Positions 8,417-15,079 of a DNA stretch of 25,499 nucleotides are shown piece after piece. The position numbers and the translations under genes are program-made. Within the stretch, counting starts at the first letter, position 1. Each line of letters begins with the position of its first letter. Origin of the DNA: Deltaproteobacteria bacterium (GTDB lineage Bacteria > Desulfobacterota > GWC2-55-46). The notes beneath the pieces were generated by a model that saw only the letters and a list, made by a program, of their open reading frames with translations, searched no databases and was not told the DNA's origin. The DNA is taken from the NCBI GenBank assembly GCA_016234955.1, contig JACRNN010000070.1:1-25499 (forward strand), written 5' to 3'.

Positions 8417-8872
8417 ATGATAAAGACAAAGTCCATCTATAGCCAGAGGTCCGAAGACGACGGCGTCAGGGTGCTTGTCACGAGGTACTGGCCGAGGGGG
8501 GTTAAAAAAGACGCCATAGACCGCTGGTTCAGGGACTTAGGCCCCACCCCCGAGCTTATCAAGCTCTGGAAGTCCGGCGGGATTGCCTGGGAGGGCTTCA
8601 GGAAGGAGTACCTCGACGAGTACCGCTCCCTTGATAAGAGCGCTCTGTTTGAAGAGCTCAAGGATTTTATCAAGTGCGCCGTTGAGGGCGCGGGGAGCGG
8701 TGGGAAAGGGACGGTGGTGGGGCGGGGCGTGGGGACGCGGACGGGTAGGGGGGATAACGGGGGGAGGGTTGCGGCGGGGGAGGGGTGTGACGTGACGCTC
8801 CTATGCACATGCAGGATGGACGAGAGGTGCCACAGGGATATACTGAAGGAGTTGATTGAGACACCCGGCTAA
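8417..8872 (+). CDS. DUF488 family protein with a G-rich low-complexity insertion
   Basis: This 151-residue protein shows the DUF488 (YeaO-like) pattern: VLVTRYWPRGVKKDAIDRWF at residues 19-38, then LGPTPELIKLW and FRKEYLDEY. It ends with a strand CDVTLLCTC and a helix with DERCHRDIL. Where family members normally have a short link before the last strand, residues about 91-122 are a Gly/Arg/Val-rich stretch encoded by 8687-8783, where the DNA is mostly G with runs of three to six. The frame stays open through it and the conserved tail follows, so the gene may still be functional. The ATG has no clear Shine-Dalgarno site. The biochemical function of DUF488 proteins is not established. Confidence 0.78.
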   Translation: MIKTKSIYSQRSEDDGVRVLVTRYWPRGVKKDAIDRWFRDLGPTPELIKLWKSGGIAWEGFRKEYLDEYRSLDKSALFEELKDFIKCAVEGAGSGGKGTVVGRGVGTRTGRGDNGGRVAAGEGCDVTLLCTCRMDERCHRDILKELIETPG

Positions 8873-8915
8873 TGTGTGCAAATAACGTCCATCTCGGAAT
8901 ACGTTATTCCAATCG

Positions 8916-9419
8916 TCACTTAATTAGAAATAAATTCCACGTTTCCGGTTTGATGACGCCAAGAGCTATGATAAGAAACAGCATAGGCAGATCGAGAAAA
9001 TGTGTAAACGTCGGCACGAGCCGGCCCCTTTCCGTTCCGAGCCGCGCAGTGAACTGTCCCGCACTCAACGTTTCGCGGGCGAGGCGGCGCAGCCGCATGA
9101 AGTAAAGGCGAGTGACCGTATTGCCTTCTATGAATTCGAAGGCGAACAACGCCGCCATGCCAGCCAGCCAGGACACATTCAAAAAATCCCATCCTCCGTA
9201 GAACCTGACTGTCATCCACGCGCCCGAGAAAAGCAGAATCAATGCGCCGGGGACCACTACCCCATCGTAGAATATGGCGATGTTGCGGGTTGCCTCGGCG
9301 AAAAGGCTCGGATCGCGCAATTGCCTGGATCGGAGGTCTGACACCCAGACACCGATAAGCCCGCCGCCAATCAGAACAGCGCCAAGAACGTGGACGAATT
9401 TCAAAAGTGTATAGGTCAT
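8916..9419 (-). CDS. DUF2269-like integral membrane protein
   Basis: This protein of 167 residues has about four hydrophobic segments: TLLKFVHVLGAVLIGGGLIG at 4-23, VVPGALILLFSGAW near 55-68, SWLAGMAALFAFEFIEG near 83-99, and FLDLPMLFLIIALGVI near 141-156. The N-terminal KFVHVLGAVLIGGG with its His matches small DUF2269/CopD-like membrane proteins. Their role is not known; some may bind heme. The start overlaps the stop of the upstream MarR-type gene by ATGA (9416-9419), so the two are a translationally coupled pair. It converges with the DUF488 gene across a 43-bp gap that holds a small palindrome, GGAATACGTTATTCC (8896-8910). Confidence 0.72.
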   Translation of the reverse strand: MTYTLLKFVHVLGAVLIGGGLIGVWVSDLRSRQLRDPSLFAEATRNIAIFYDGVVVPGALILLFSGAWMTVRFYGGWDFLNVSWLAGMAALFAFEFIEGNTVTRLYFMRLRRLARETLSAGQFTARLGTERGRLVPTFTHFLDLPMLFLIIALGVIKPETWNLFLIK

Positions 9420-9874
9420 CTTTTATTAATCCATGATGGCGCCAGTCTCTTGTTTATACTCTCCAGGGTACGCAGTGTTAACCGTAAATCTTCAGCGGAA
9501 AGACCTTCCGCCAGATGTGCGGCCCATTCCGCCTGGAGCAAATCCGCGGCCGCATATGTTCGCTTACCCACCTTGGAGAGCGCATAGAGCGGTGATCGCT
9601 CGTTATTCGGGTTCCGGCGTTGTTCGAGCAACCCCTCTGCCAAGAGGGCGTTGAGCTGCTTCTGAACGCCCTGCCGTGTTATGCCCATAGCGGCCCCGAT
9701 CCGAGGTGCGGTCAAGGGTGCGCCTGCGAGAGCAACGGCACCGACAACCTGCCATCTCGCGCTTGTGAGCTGGAGAGGTTTAACCAGCCTATCACCCGCT
9801 TCGAGCAGACGCCCATTGACTCGGAAGATAGTGAGAATGACCTGGGTAAGGATTTCGGCTTCTTTATTCCTCAT
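9416..9874 (-). CDS. MarR-family transcriptional regulator
   Basis: This 152-residue protein has the MarR winged-helix layout: an N-terminal dimerisation helix, then LTSARWQVVGAVALAG. The HTH follows (PRIGAAMGITRQGVQKQLNA), and the wing reads GLLEQRRNPNNERSPLYALS, with the NP(N)xxRS wording usual for the family. C-terminal helices complete the dimer interface. A perfect 12-bp inverted repeat overlaps its likely promoter (9910-9942), so autorepression is probable. It is translated together with the DUF2269-like membrane protein, whose expression it presumably controls. The ligand is unknown. Confidence 0.85.
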   Translation of the reverse strand: MRNKEAEILTQVILTIFRVNGRLLEAGDRLVKPLQLTSARWQVVGAVALAGAPLTAPRIGAAMGITRQGVQKQLNALLAEGLLEQRRNPNNERSPLYALSKVGKRTYAAADLLQAEWAAHLAEGLSAEDLRLTLRTLESINKRLAPSWINKR

Positions 9875-9909
9875 GGGTCTGAGAGCAATATGTGTTTCAC
9901 GATATTAAT

Positions 9910-9942
9910 AGTGTACAATATTGACAACTGGTTGTCAATATT
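9910..9942 (-). promoter_or_regulatory. Candidate promoter with overlapping MarR operator
   Basis: Bases 9917-9942 are a perfect inverted repeat of AATATTGACAAC around a 2-bp centre. On the - strand the repeat contains TTGACA (9933-9938), followed 17 bp later by TACACT (9910-9915), a plausible -35/-10 pair. MarR proteins typically bind such palindromes next to their own genes, so operator and promoter overlap as expected for autoregulation. This is inferred from sequence alone. Confidence 0.7.
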
Positions 9943-9950
9943 GATGAAAT

Positions 9951-9983
9951 AACAAACCCCGGCTCGTTACGCCGGGGTTTGTT
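9951..9983 (-). terminator. Rho-independent-type terminator hairpin
   Basis: AACAAACCCCGGC (9951-9963) pairs perfectly with GCCGGGGTTTGTT (9971-9983) across a 7-nt loop. It lies 70 bp beyond the stop of the Hsp20 gene and upstream of the MarR promoter, so it most likely ends the hsp20 transcript on the - strand. The arms are A/T-rich at their ends and could work in both directions. Confidence 0.75.
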
Positions 9984-10052
9984 TGTTGACTGCCTTCAGA
10001 GATGGGGTGGACGTCTTTCTTGCCACTTTACCGCTCTGGTTCCTTATCCGTT

Positions 10053-10547
10053 TCAGGCCGTCTTCTTCTCAACCTTCTCCTCACCGCTCGCTATCTCGAT
10101 CTTCACCTTCTTCGGAAGGGCCTCCACCTTTGCCGGCATCGTCAACTCAAGCACGCCGTTCCTGTAAGTGGCATGGACCTCATCGGTCTTTACGCCCTCA
10201 GGAAGGGTGATCGTCCTCTCGAAAGAGCCGTAAGCGGCCTCATGGAACATGTACCCCTCTTTCTTCTTCTCCCACTCGGCCTTCCTCTCGCCCTTTACCG
10301 TGAGCAGGTTGCCTGCTATCGAGACGTCCACGTCCTTGGGGTCTACGCCCGGCAGGTCAGCGTGCACCACGAACTTCCCGTCCCTCATGTAGCACTCAAC
10401 GGCAGGATACCACTCCCCTTTGAACTCTCTGCCGAGCCTGAATATGCCGGTGGGCAATGTCCCGAAAACCCTTCTGAACAACTCGTCCATCTCTCTCTGA
10501 ACGTTTGAAAGCTCCCTTGCAGGATCCCATTTCTTCAACTCGAACAT
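10053..10547 (-). CDS. Hsp20 / alpha-crystallin family small heat shock protein
   Basis: This 164-residue protein has an N-terminal segment with FELKKWDPARELSNVQREMDE and a Phe-rich linker. The alpha-crystallin domain follows: EWYPAVECYMRDGKFVVHAD, LPGVDPKDVDVSIAGNLLTV and the conserved NGVLELTMPAK. It ends with a Lys-rich tail. These are standard marks of the ATP-independent holdase chaperones. Translation is placed at ATG 10547 because AAGGAGGTGA lies just upstream (complement of 10553-10562). The earlier in-frame ATG at 10574 would put that Shine-Dalgarno site inside the gene. It is monocistronic, with a near-ideal promoter at 10611-10639 and a terminator at 9951-9983. Confidence 0.92.
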   Translation of the reverse strand: MFELKKWDPARELSNVQREMDELFRRVFGTLPTGIFRLGREFKGEWYPAVECYMRDGKFVVHADLPGVDPKDVDVSIAGNLLTVKGERKAEWEKKKEGYMFHEAAYGSFERTITLPEGVKTDEVHATYRNGVLELTMPAKVEALPKKVKIEIASGEEKVEKKTA

Positions 10548-10610
10548 ATAACTCACCTCCTTCTTCGTTTCCACCTCATCCCACGGTTTTTCTTCAATCT
10601 ACCTGATTAA

Positions 10611-10639
10611 ATTATATGCCCGTACTTCAGGTTTGTCAA
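10611..10639 (-). promoter_or_regulatory. Consensus sigma70 promoter of the Hsp20 gene
   Basis: On the - strand TTGACA (10634-10639) and TATAAT (10611-10616) are exactly 17 bp apart, a perfect match to both hexamers. It lies 64 bp upstream of the Hsp20 start. No CIRCE-type inverted repeat was seen, and the sequence does not look like an RpoH promoter. Confidence 0.8.
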
Positions 10640-10814
10640 GACGGCCCGGATCAGGGAATGCCCCCTGTGAAATTAAAAAAAATATGAGAAAAATCAATGG
10701 GTTATAATCGGATTTAAGATGGATGAAGGGCGCGATGCCAGGGGGTGCCGCAGGGGTCTTTAAAATTCCCCTGGGCCAGGGTTTAAGGGGATTTCATTTC
10801 ATTGAAGCCTTTTG

Positions 10815-10951
10815 CAGGTTCAGGTTTGTAGCCTGAACCTTGAAATTCCATCTGGCAACCACGAATTATTCTTTGTGGCGGCAGGAGTTCCCTCCTGCCG
10901 CCTTATTGAAGCAGAGGCGCGAGCCGCCGTCAGGAGGAAACTCCCGACGGC
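10815..10951. other. Cluster of three strong hairpins in a 450-bp gene-free stretch
   Basis: The gap 10548-10960 carries the Hsp20 promoter at one side and no gene elsewhere. Three hairpins follow one another. AGGTTCAGG (10816-10824) pairs with CCTGAACCT (10832-10840). GGCGGCAGGAG (10877-10887) pairs with CTCCTGCCGCC (10892-10902), followed by TTATT, and looks like a terminator. GCCGTC-A-GGAG (10926-10936) pairs with CTCC-C-GACGGC (10941-10951) around a GAAA tetraloop. They may end the leftward GGDEF transcript, or may be relics of repeats or a structured RNA. Confidence 0.5.
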
Positions 10952-10960
10952 ACCGTAATC

Positions 10961-11027
10961 TATTTCTATTCGCTCGCTTGACCCCGCGGCTTGGGGCTGG
11001 GCCTCGCGCTCGCTATGCATCTTCATT
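10961..11027 (-). repeat. Dispersed repeat copy overlapping the end of the GGDEF gene
   Basis: Read on the - strand it gives TGAAGATGCATAGCGAGCGCG, a GC-rich core, CCGCGGGGTCAAGCGAGCG and AATAGAAATAGATT. The word order matches the copies at 3806-3885 and 24889-24999. The stop codon of the GGDEF gene (11023-11025) lies in the first bases of the repeat, which suggests that the repeat edge coincides with the gene end. Confidence 0.75.
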
Positions 11028-12165
11028 CGGCGAGGCTGACCTTATTCCTGCCGGTCTGCTTGGATGCGTACATGGCGGAGTCGGCCTTCTTTATCAGGGC
11101 GTCCCGTACTTCATTGACACCGGCCGCCCTGTTGTTTGCGGGGCCGGAATTGGCCCTGATGGAGGCCACACCTATGCTGCAGGTAATCTGCCCCTTTATG
11201 TTGAGGGCCTTTTCACCTCCGGGGTACCGGTGCTTCCTGTGCTTAAGGAAAATAAACCGCTCTATGGATATCCTTAAATCTTCGGCGTATCCGGCGGCTT
11301 CCTTCATGCCGGTGTCCGGAAGGATTACGACGAATTCGTCCCCGCCGTACCTTATGGCCGCGGAGTTCCTTATCGTAAGGCTATCAAGGAGGATGGACCC
11401 GGCTTCGGTGAGGACCTGGCTTCCGGCCAGGTGGCCGTGGACGTCGTTCACCTCCTTGAAATTGTCGAGGTCCAGAAAGATGAGGGAGAGGTCTGAGCCC
11501 CGCTTCAGGGCCCGGGCGACATCCTTGGTGAGACGGCCGTAAAGGAACCTGTCGTTGTAGAGCCCGGTGAGGTTGTCCTTGATGGAGAGCTCGCCGAACC
11601 TCTTTGCGTCGAGGGAGTTCTGTATCAGGGTGGAGGTATACTCGGCGAAGAGCTTGAGGAGCGTGAGGTCGTCCCCCGTATAGTCCGACCCGTCGACCCT
11701 GTTCAACAGCTCTATGACCCCTATCGTGGTCTTTTTTATCCGTATGGGGGCGCAGATAATCGATTTTGTCACGAAGTTGGTCTTCTTGTCTATGACCGGG
11801 TAGAAGTTTACGTCGTCCTTCGCCTTTCTGCTTATATACGGCCTGCCGGTGGTGTACGTCTGGCCGGCTATGCCGAGCGCGGCCGGCAGATACGTGCCGA
11901 TGAGGAATGACGAACCCTTGCCGAAACATGAGACGAAGTAGAGGACCCCGGGTTTCTGCCTGTTCTGGTTCAACACGGGGTCGTCCAGGAGTATCGAGCC
12001 CGATTCGGAGGGGACGAACTTTCCGGCGAGGGTGAGTATCTCCTTGAGCATGGCCTTAAGGTCTATGTTCTCAGGCCTGTACTCGTCCCTCCTTTTGCGC
12101 TCGAGTATCTTGTCGAGTATCTGTTTCGGTGCTATGTTTATGCGCATATGTCGGTCGAGTCCCAT
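11023..12165 (-). CDS. GAF-GGDEF diguanylate cyclase-like protein
   Basis: About 380 residues. Residues 25-185 look like a GAF sensor: FVPSESGSILLDD, then YLPAALGIAGQTYTTGRPYI, SIICAPIRIKKTTIGVIELLN. A GGDEF domain follows: DNLTGLYNDRFLYGRL, LIFLDLDNFKEVNDVHGHLAGSQVL, and the active-site motif RYGGDEF near residue 276. The intact motif predicts synthesis of cyclic di-GMP from two GTP. The RxxD inhibitory site that normally sits just before the motif is not present (the aligned residues read IRNS), so product inhibition may be lost. There is no membrane segment, so it should act in the cytoplasm. Start choice is uncertain: ATG 12198 falls in a repeat, so 12165 (MGLDRH) or 12147 (MRINIA) is more likely, and none has a clear Shine-Dalgarno site. 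Confidence 0.85.
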   Translation of the reverse strand: MGLDRHMRINIAPKQILDKILERKRRDEYRPENIDLKAMLKEILTLAGKFVPSESGSILLDDPVLNQNRQKPGVLYFVSCFGKGSSFLIGTYLPAALGIAGQTYTTGRPYISRKAKDDVNFYPVIDKKTNFVTKSIICAPIRIKKTTIGVIELLNRVDGSDYTGDDLTLLKLFAEYTSTLIQNSLDAKRFGELSIKDNLTGLYNDRFLYGRLTKDVARALKRGSDLSLIFLDLDNFKEVNDVHGHLAGSQVLTEAGSILLDSLTIRNSAAIRYGGDEFVVILPDTGMKEAAGYAEDLRISIERFIFLKHRKHRYPGGEKALNIKGQITCSIGVASIRANSGPANNRAAGVNEVRDALIKKADSAMYASKQTGRNKVSLAE

Positions 12166-12189
12166 GAGCGGAGAAGAACGCTGAAAAAT

Positions 12190-12262
12190 AATGAACATGC
12201 ATAGCGCGCGCCCAATATGTCGAAGATTCCCCGCGGCTTGGGGCAGGGGAGCTTCAACCGCA
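12190..12262 (+). repeat. Dispersed repeat copy upstream of the GGDEF gene
   Basis: It reads GAACATGCATAGCGCGCGC, then ATATGTCGAAGATTCCCCGC, GGCTTGGGGCAG, GGGAGCTTCAAC. The first words match module 1 of the family, and the rest matches the hairpin module seen at 24958-24998, so this copy lacks the middle part. It overlaps the first possible start of the GGDEF gene. A further GC-rich stretch (12300-12355) with GGCGC/GCGCC pairing and GCCATGCATCGGCAAC may be another decayed copy. Confidence 0.65.
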
Positions 12263-12419
12263 CCGCGTGCCAGGCAACCGGGTATCCGAAGGAAATATTA
12301 AAACCCTCCGCGGCGAGCCGACGGCCGGGGGGCGCTTTGGCGCCATGCATCGGCAACTGGTATTTTAATAAAAAAAACCACGAAATACAAGAAGTTCAGG
12401 TTTTTTTGTGGAAGGGGGT

Positions 12420-12465
12420 TGTGAATACCCCGCGCTCCCGGCGCGGGGTATTCACAGTATTTTTC
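12420..12465 (+). terminator. Strong hairpin with T tract upstream of the TetR gene
   Basis: TGTGAATACCCCGCGC (12420-12435) pairs perfectly over 16 bp with GCGCGGGGTATTCACA (12441-12456) across a 5-nt loop, followed by GTATTTTT. It has the form of an intrinsic terminator on the + strand. No + strand gene lies directly upstream, so it may insulate the TetR promoter or may come from a lost gene. Confidence 0.7.
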
Positions 12466-12514
12466 TTGACACAATGCATACATCCTGTTAAATTGCATAC
12501 CAACCGGTAGGTAT
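12466..12514 (+). promoter_or_regulatory. Promoter and TetR-type operator
   Basis: TTGACA (12466-12471) is followed after 16-17 bp by TTAAAT/TAAATT (12488-12494). Directly downstream, 12497-12514 reads ATACC-AA-CCGG-TA-GGTAT, an 18-bp palindrome with one mismatched pair, ending 9 bp before the ATG of the TetR-type regulator. Position and symmetry fit autorepression by the regulator. Confidence 0.65.
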
Positions 12515-12523
12515 GATTGATTT

Positions 12524-13156
12524 ATGAAAACCACAAAAGAAACTCCTAAGACAAAAGAGCAGTTGCTTCAGGCGTCATCGGAATTGATGCTTGCAAAGGG
12601 CTTTACCGCCACCTCCATAGACGAGATATGTGAAAAGGCGGGTGTTACCAAGGGAGGCCTCTTCCATTATTTCGAGAGTAAAGAGGATTTGGGGAGGGCC
12701 GTCCTTGAATATTTCTGGCAGTCTCAGATGCGGATGATTAATGAGATGCCTTTCAACGCCATGAAAGACCCTCTTAAGCGTCTGCATGGATTTCTCGACT
12801 CCTTCGCGGCTATGGCGAAAAATCCTCAAATCCGGAAGAGTTGCCTGATCGGCAACTTCGCTCAGGAGCTTTCCGCTACTCATCCGAAAATACGGACAGA
12901 CTGTGATGAGAAACTTTCAAAATTCGCCGATATGCTCAAACAAATCCTTGATGATGTTAAGGGAAAGTATGCTGTCAGGTCATCCATCGATACGAAAAGT
13001 CTGGCGGAGCACTTCGTCGCCCTGTTTCAAGGATCATTGATTTTGGCAAAGGCAAAGAATGATACAAAGGTAATCGAAGCGAGCATCCGGCATTTCAGAA
13101 GTTATTTAGAGACTTTATTCAAAAAGAGCGGGAAATCAGTAGGGAAAAAGGGGTGA
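12524..13156 (+). CDS. TetR/AcrR-family transcriptional regulator
   Basis: This 210-residue protein has the classic N-terminal HTH: KEQLLQASSELMLAKGFTAT at 17-36, then SIDEICEKAGVTKGGLFHYF and ESKEDL. The KGxxxTSxxEIxxxAGVTKGxxYxxF pattern is unmistakable. The C-terminal half is helical, holds two cysteines (in the RKSCLIGNFAQELS and RTDCDEKLS segments), and should form the ligand and dimer domain. The GNFAQELS wording resembles NemR/AcuR-like members that sense reactive electrophiles; that is inference. The promoter and palindrome at 12466-12514 suggest autorepression. The next gene, an NmrA-like reductase, is on the same strand, but a dispersed repeat lies between them, so shared control is uncertain. 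Confidence 0.9.
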   Translation: MKTTKETPKTKEQLLQASSELMLAKGFTATSIDEICEKAGVTKGGLFHYFESKEDLGRAVLEYFWQSQMRMINEMPFNAMKDPLKRLHGFLDSFAAMAKNPQIRKSCLIGNFAQELSATHPKIRTDCDEKLSKFADMLKQILDDVKGKYAVRSSIDTKSLAEHFVALFQGSLILAKAKNDTKVIEASIRHFRSYLETLFKKSGKSVGKKG

Positions 13157-13161
13157 AACAG

Positions 13162-13236
13162 TTTGAAGATGCATGGCGGGCGCGAGGCCCGCAGCTTGAC
13201 TATCGGAGTCAAGCGAGCGAGTAGAAATAGATACTC
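13162..13236 (+). repeat. Dispersed repeat copy between the TetR and NmrA genes
   Basis: It reads TTGAAGATGCATGGCGGGCG, CGAGGCCCGCAGCTTGA, then GAGTCAAGCGAGCGAGTAG and AAATAGATACTCCC. All the words of the family occur in order in the + orientation. It starts just after the stop of the TetR-type gene. Confidence 0.72.
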
Positions 13237-13286
13237 CCTTTGATGAACGGCGCGGACCATTGCGAAAGAAAAAGAAGGAGGAAGTC

Positions 13287-14135
13287 ATGATTATAGTAAC
13301 TGGATCTACAGGAACGATAGGGAGCGAAGTTGTAAAGCAGTTCGTTGATGGGCATCACAAGGTGCGTGCCCTGGTGCGTGACCGGGCGAAGGCCGCATGG
13401 CCAAGCAAGGCCGTCGAGGTCGTGGTTGGGGACCTCTCGAAGCCTGAGACGCTCGGAGCGGCGTTCGACGGCGTGGACAAGGCCTTCATCCTCTCGAACG
13501 GCCCCGAGCTCGCGAAACTGGAAGCCAACGCCTTTGATGCGGCGAAGAAAGCGGGCGTCAAGCATATCGTCAAGCTCTCCGGCAGACATATCGATGCCGA
13601 TTTCATGGCCGGGACTGGCCTCGTGCGGTGGCACGGCGAGAGCGAGAGGCGTCTGCGCACTCTCGGAATCGCCTGGACGATCTTGAGGCCAGGATTCTTT
13701 GCCTCGAACGTGCTGATGTTTGGAGTCAAGGAGAGGGGTGCTCTTTTTCTGCCGGCGGGCGATGGAAAGGACACGCCCACGGATCCGCGCGACATTGCCG
13801 CCGTGGCGGTAAAGGCGCTCACGACACCCGGTCACGAGGGAAAGATCTATGAGCTCACCGGCCCGGAGTTTCTGAGCTACGCCGAGATGATGCAGAAAAT
13901 GGCGGCGGCGATCGGCAAACCGCTGAAATACGTGGACGTGCCGGAAGCGACGGCGCGCGAGGGGATGCTGGCCACTGGTCTTCCGCCTGCCCAGGCTGAC
14001 TCGCTGATGAGTTACTTCGCGGGGGTCAAGGCAGGGAAAATATACCCCCCTACGCCGACGGTCGCTGACGTGCTCGGCCGCCCGGCGCGCACGTTCGACG
14101 AGTGGCTCCGCGACAACGCCGCGGCGCTGAAGTAA
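13287..14135 (+). CDS. NmrA-like NAD(P)-binding (atypical SDR) protein
   Basis: This 282-residue protein starts MIIVTGSTGTIGSEVVKQFV, a GxxGxxG Rossmann motif at residues 6-12. KVRALVRD follows, whose Arg is the usual NADP preference mark, and then VVGDLSKPETLGAAFDGVDKAFIL, which is typical of NmrA/HSCARG and NAD(P)H:quinone-type atypical SDRs. The later WTILRPGFFASN segment and the loss of the Tyr-x-x-x-Lys pair are also typical of that group. A C-terminal KIYELTGPEFLSYAEM helps bind substrate. Start 13287 is set by AAGGAGG at 13275-13281; the earlier TTG at 13260 would put the site inside the gene. It may act on quinones or as a redox sensor. It lies downstream of a TetR-type regulator, as such genes often do. 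Confidence 0.85.
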   Translation: MIIVTGSTGTIGSEVVKQFVDGHHKVRALVRDRAKAAWPSKAVEVVVGDLSKPETLGAAFDGVDKAFILSNGPELAKLEANAFDAAKKAGVKHIVKLSGRHIDADFMAGTGLVRWHGESERRLRTLGIAWTILRPGFFASNVLMFGVKERGALFLPAGDGKDTPTDPRDIAAVAVKALTTPGHEGKIYELTGPEFLSYAEMMQKMAAAIGKPLKYVDVPEATAREGMLATGLPPAQADSLMSYFAGVKAGKIYPPTPTVADVLGRPARTFDEWLRDNAAALK

Positions 14136-14237
14136 GCCGCCTGAAATAGAGACGCAACAAGGAGGAAACTACCGGTTTGAAAATTCAAATCTCAATACTT
14201 TTCTTCCGCCCACTTGAATTCACGAAAGGCGTCTGAT

Positions 14238-14471
14238 ATGAAAAATTCCATGAACGATTCTCTGCATGGCAAAGTAGCCCTCATCACCGGCGGCACCACC
14301 GGCATCGGTCTCGCCACGGCCCGCGTCCTTCACGCCCAATGCTTCGCGGTTCTAGTCACCGGCCAGAACCCCTCCACCCTCGCCGGCGCGGTCGCTTTCC
14401 TCGCCTCCTCGGCGGCGAACTACATCAACGGGACAAACATTGTCGTCGATGGCGGGTTAGCCGCGACATGA
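14238..14471 (+). pseudogene. Internally deleted short-chain dehydrogenase/reductase (SDR) remnant
   Basis: The frame encodes 77 residues. The first 40 are a normal SDR beginning, with HGKVALITGGTTGIGLATAR and ALVTGQN-like wording. The frame then jumps directly to the normal SDR end, GAVAFLASSAANYINGTNIV followed by VDGG. The whole middle of a roughly 250-residue enzyme is missing, including the Asn-Ser-Tyr-Lys catalytic core, with the frame kept. The join is near residues 44-49 (about 14368-14385). It cannot be an active dehydrogenase, so it is called a pseudogene. An assembly error is possible but less likely given clean sequence on both sides. Confidence 0.8.
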
Positions 14472-14605
14472 GAGGCTTTAAGGGGCAAGATGATGATAAA
14501 GAAAGTGGCAAAGGGTCTCTGCAAATGTAAAGGCTCATGTCAAAAACAGGGATGAGTGATTAGTGGGCAGCAAAAAACTAATTTATACAGGAGGGGGTAA
14601 ACATT

Positions 14606-15001
14606 ATGAAGAACAAAAAAAATGCAATCAATTGGTTTGAAATTCCGGTGAAAAATTTCGATAGAGGAAAGAAGTTTTACAGCTCAATTCTCGATGCGGA
14701 AATCAATGAGATGCCGCATCCTCAATTGACTCAATTGAAATTTGGGATATTGCCGTTTGATATGAATATGGAAAACTGCGGCGTTGGCGGCGCCATCGTT
14801 CAAGGCGAGGGCTATGAACCGTCCGATAAGGGGTCTCTGATCTACCTGAATGGCGGCGATGATCTCAGCATAGTTCTTTCAAAGGTGGAGAAGGCGGGTG
14901 GAAAAATTTTATTGCCCAAAACCTCCATAGGTCAAAACGGATTTATGGCGCACTTCCTTGACACCGAAGGCAACAAGGTAGCATTACACTCGATGAAGTA
15001 A
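14606..15001 (+). CDS. VOC-family (glyoxalase/bleomycin resistance-like) protein
   Basis: This 131-residue protein has the paired beta-alpha-beta-beta-beta layout of the vicinal oxygen chelate fold. It starts INWFEIPVKNFDRGKKFYSS, the usual opening strand and helix. The middle has GGAIVQGEGYEPSDKGSLIY, and the end reads FLDTEGNKVALHS, the strand that carries a metal ligand in many members. The specific activity is not predictable; small stand-alone VOC proteins of this type are often uncharacterised. GGAGGGGG lies just before the ATG. Base composition is more A/T-rich than the flanking core genes, consistent with recent transfer. A strong terminator follows at 15007. Confidence 0.85.
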   Translation: MKNKKNAINWFEIPVKNFDRGKKFYSSILDAEINEMPHPQLTQLKFGILPFDMNMENCGVGGAIVQGEGYEPSDKGSLIYLNGGDDLSIVLSKVEKAGGKILLPKTSIGQNGFMAHFLDTEGNKVALHSMK

Positions 15002-15006
15002 GGCGC

Positions 15007-15041
15007 AAGGCAAACCCGGGAGCGTCTCCCGGGTTTGCCTT
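15007..15041 (+). terminator. Terminator hairpin after the VOC gene
   Basis: AAGGCAAACCCGGGAG (15007-15022) pairs perfectly with CTCCCGGGTTTGCCTT (15026-15041) over 16 bp with a 3-nt loop, 5 bp after the stop codon. The trailing T tract is short. Confidence 0.75.
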
Positions 15042-15079
15042 GAATCTAAAACTCAATGACATTTGGAAGAAGGGTCATT

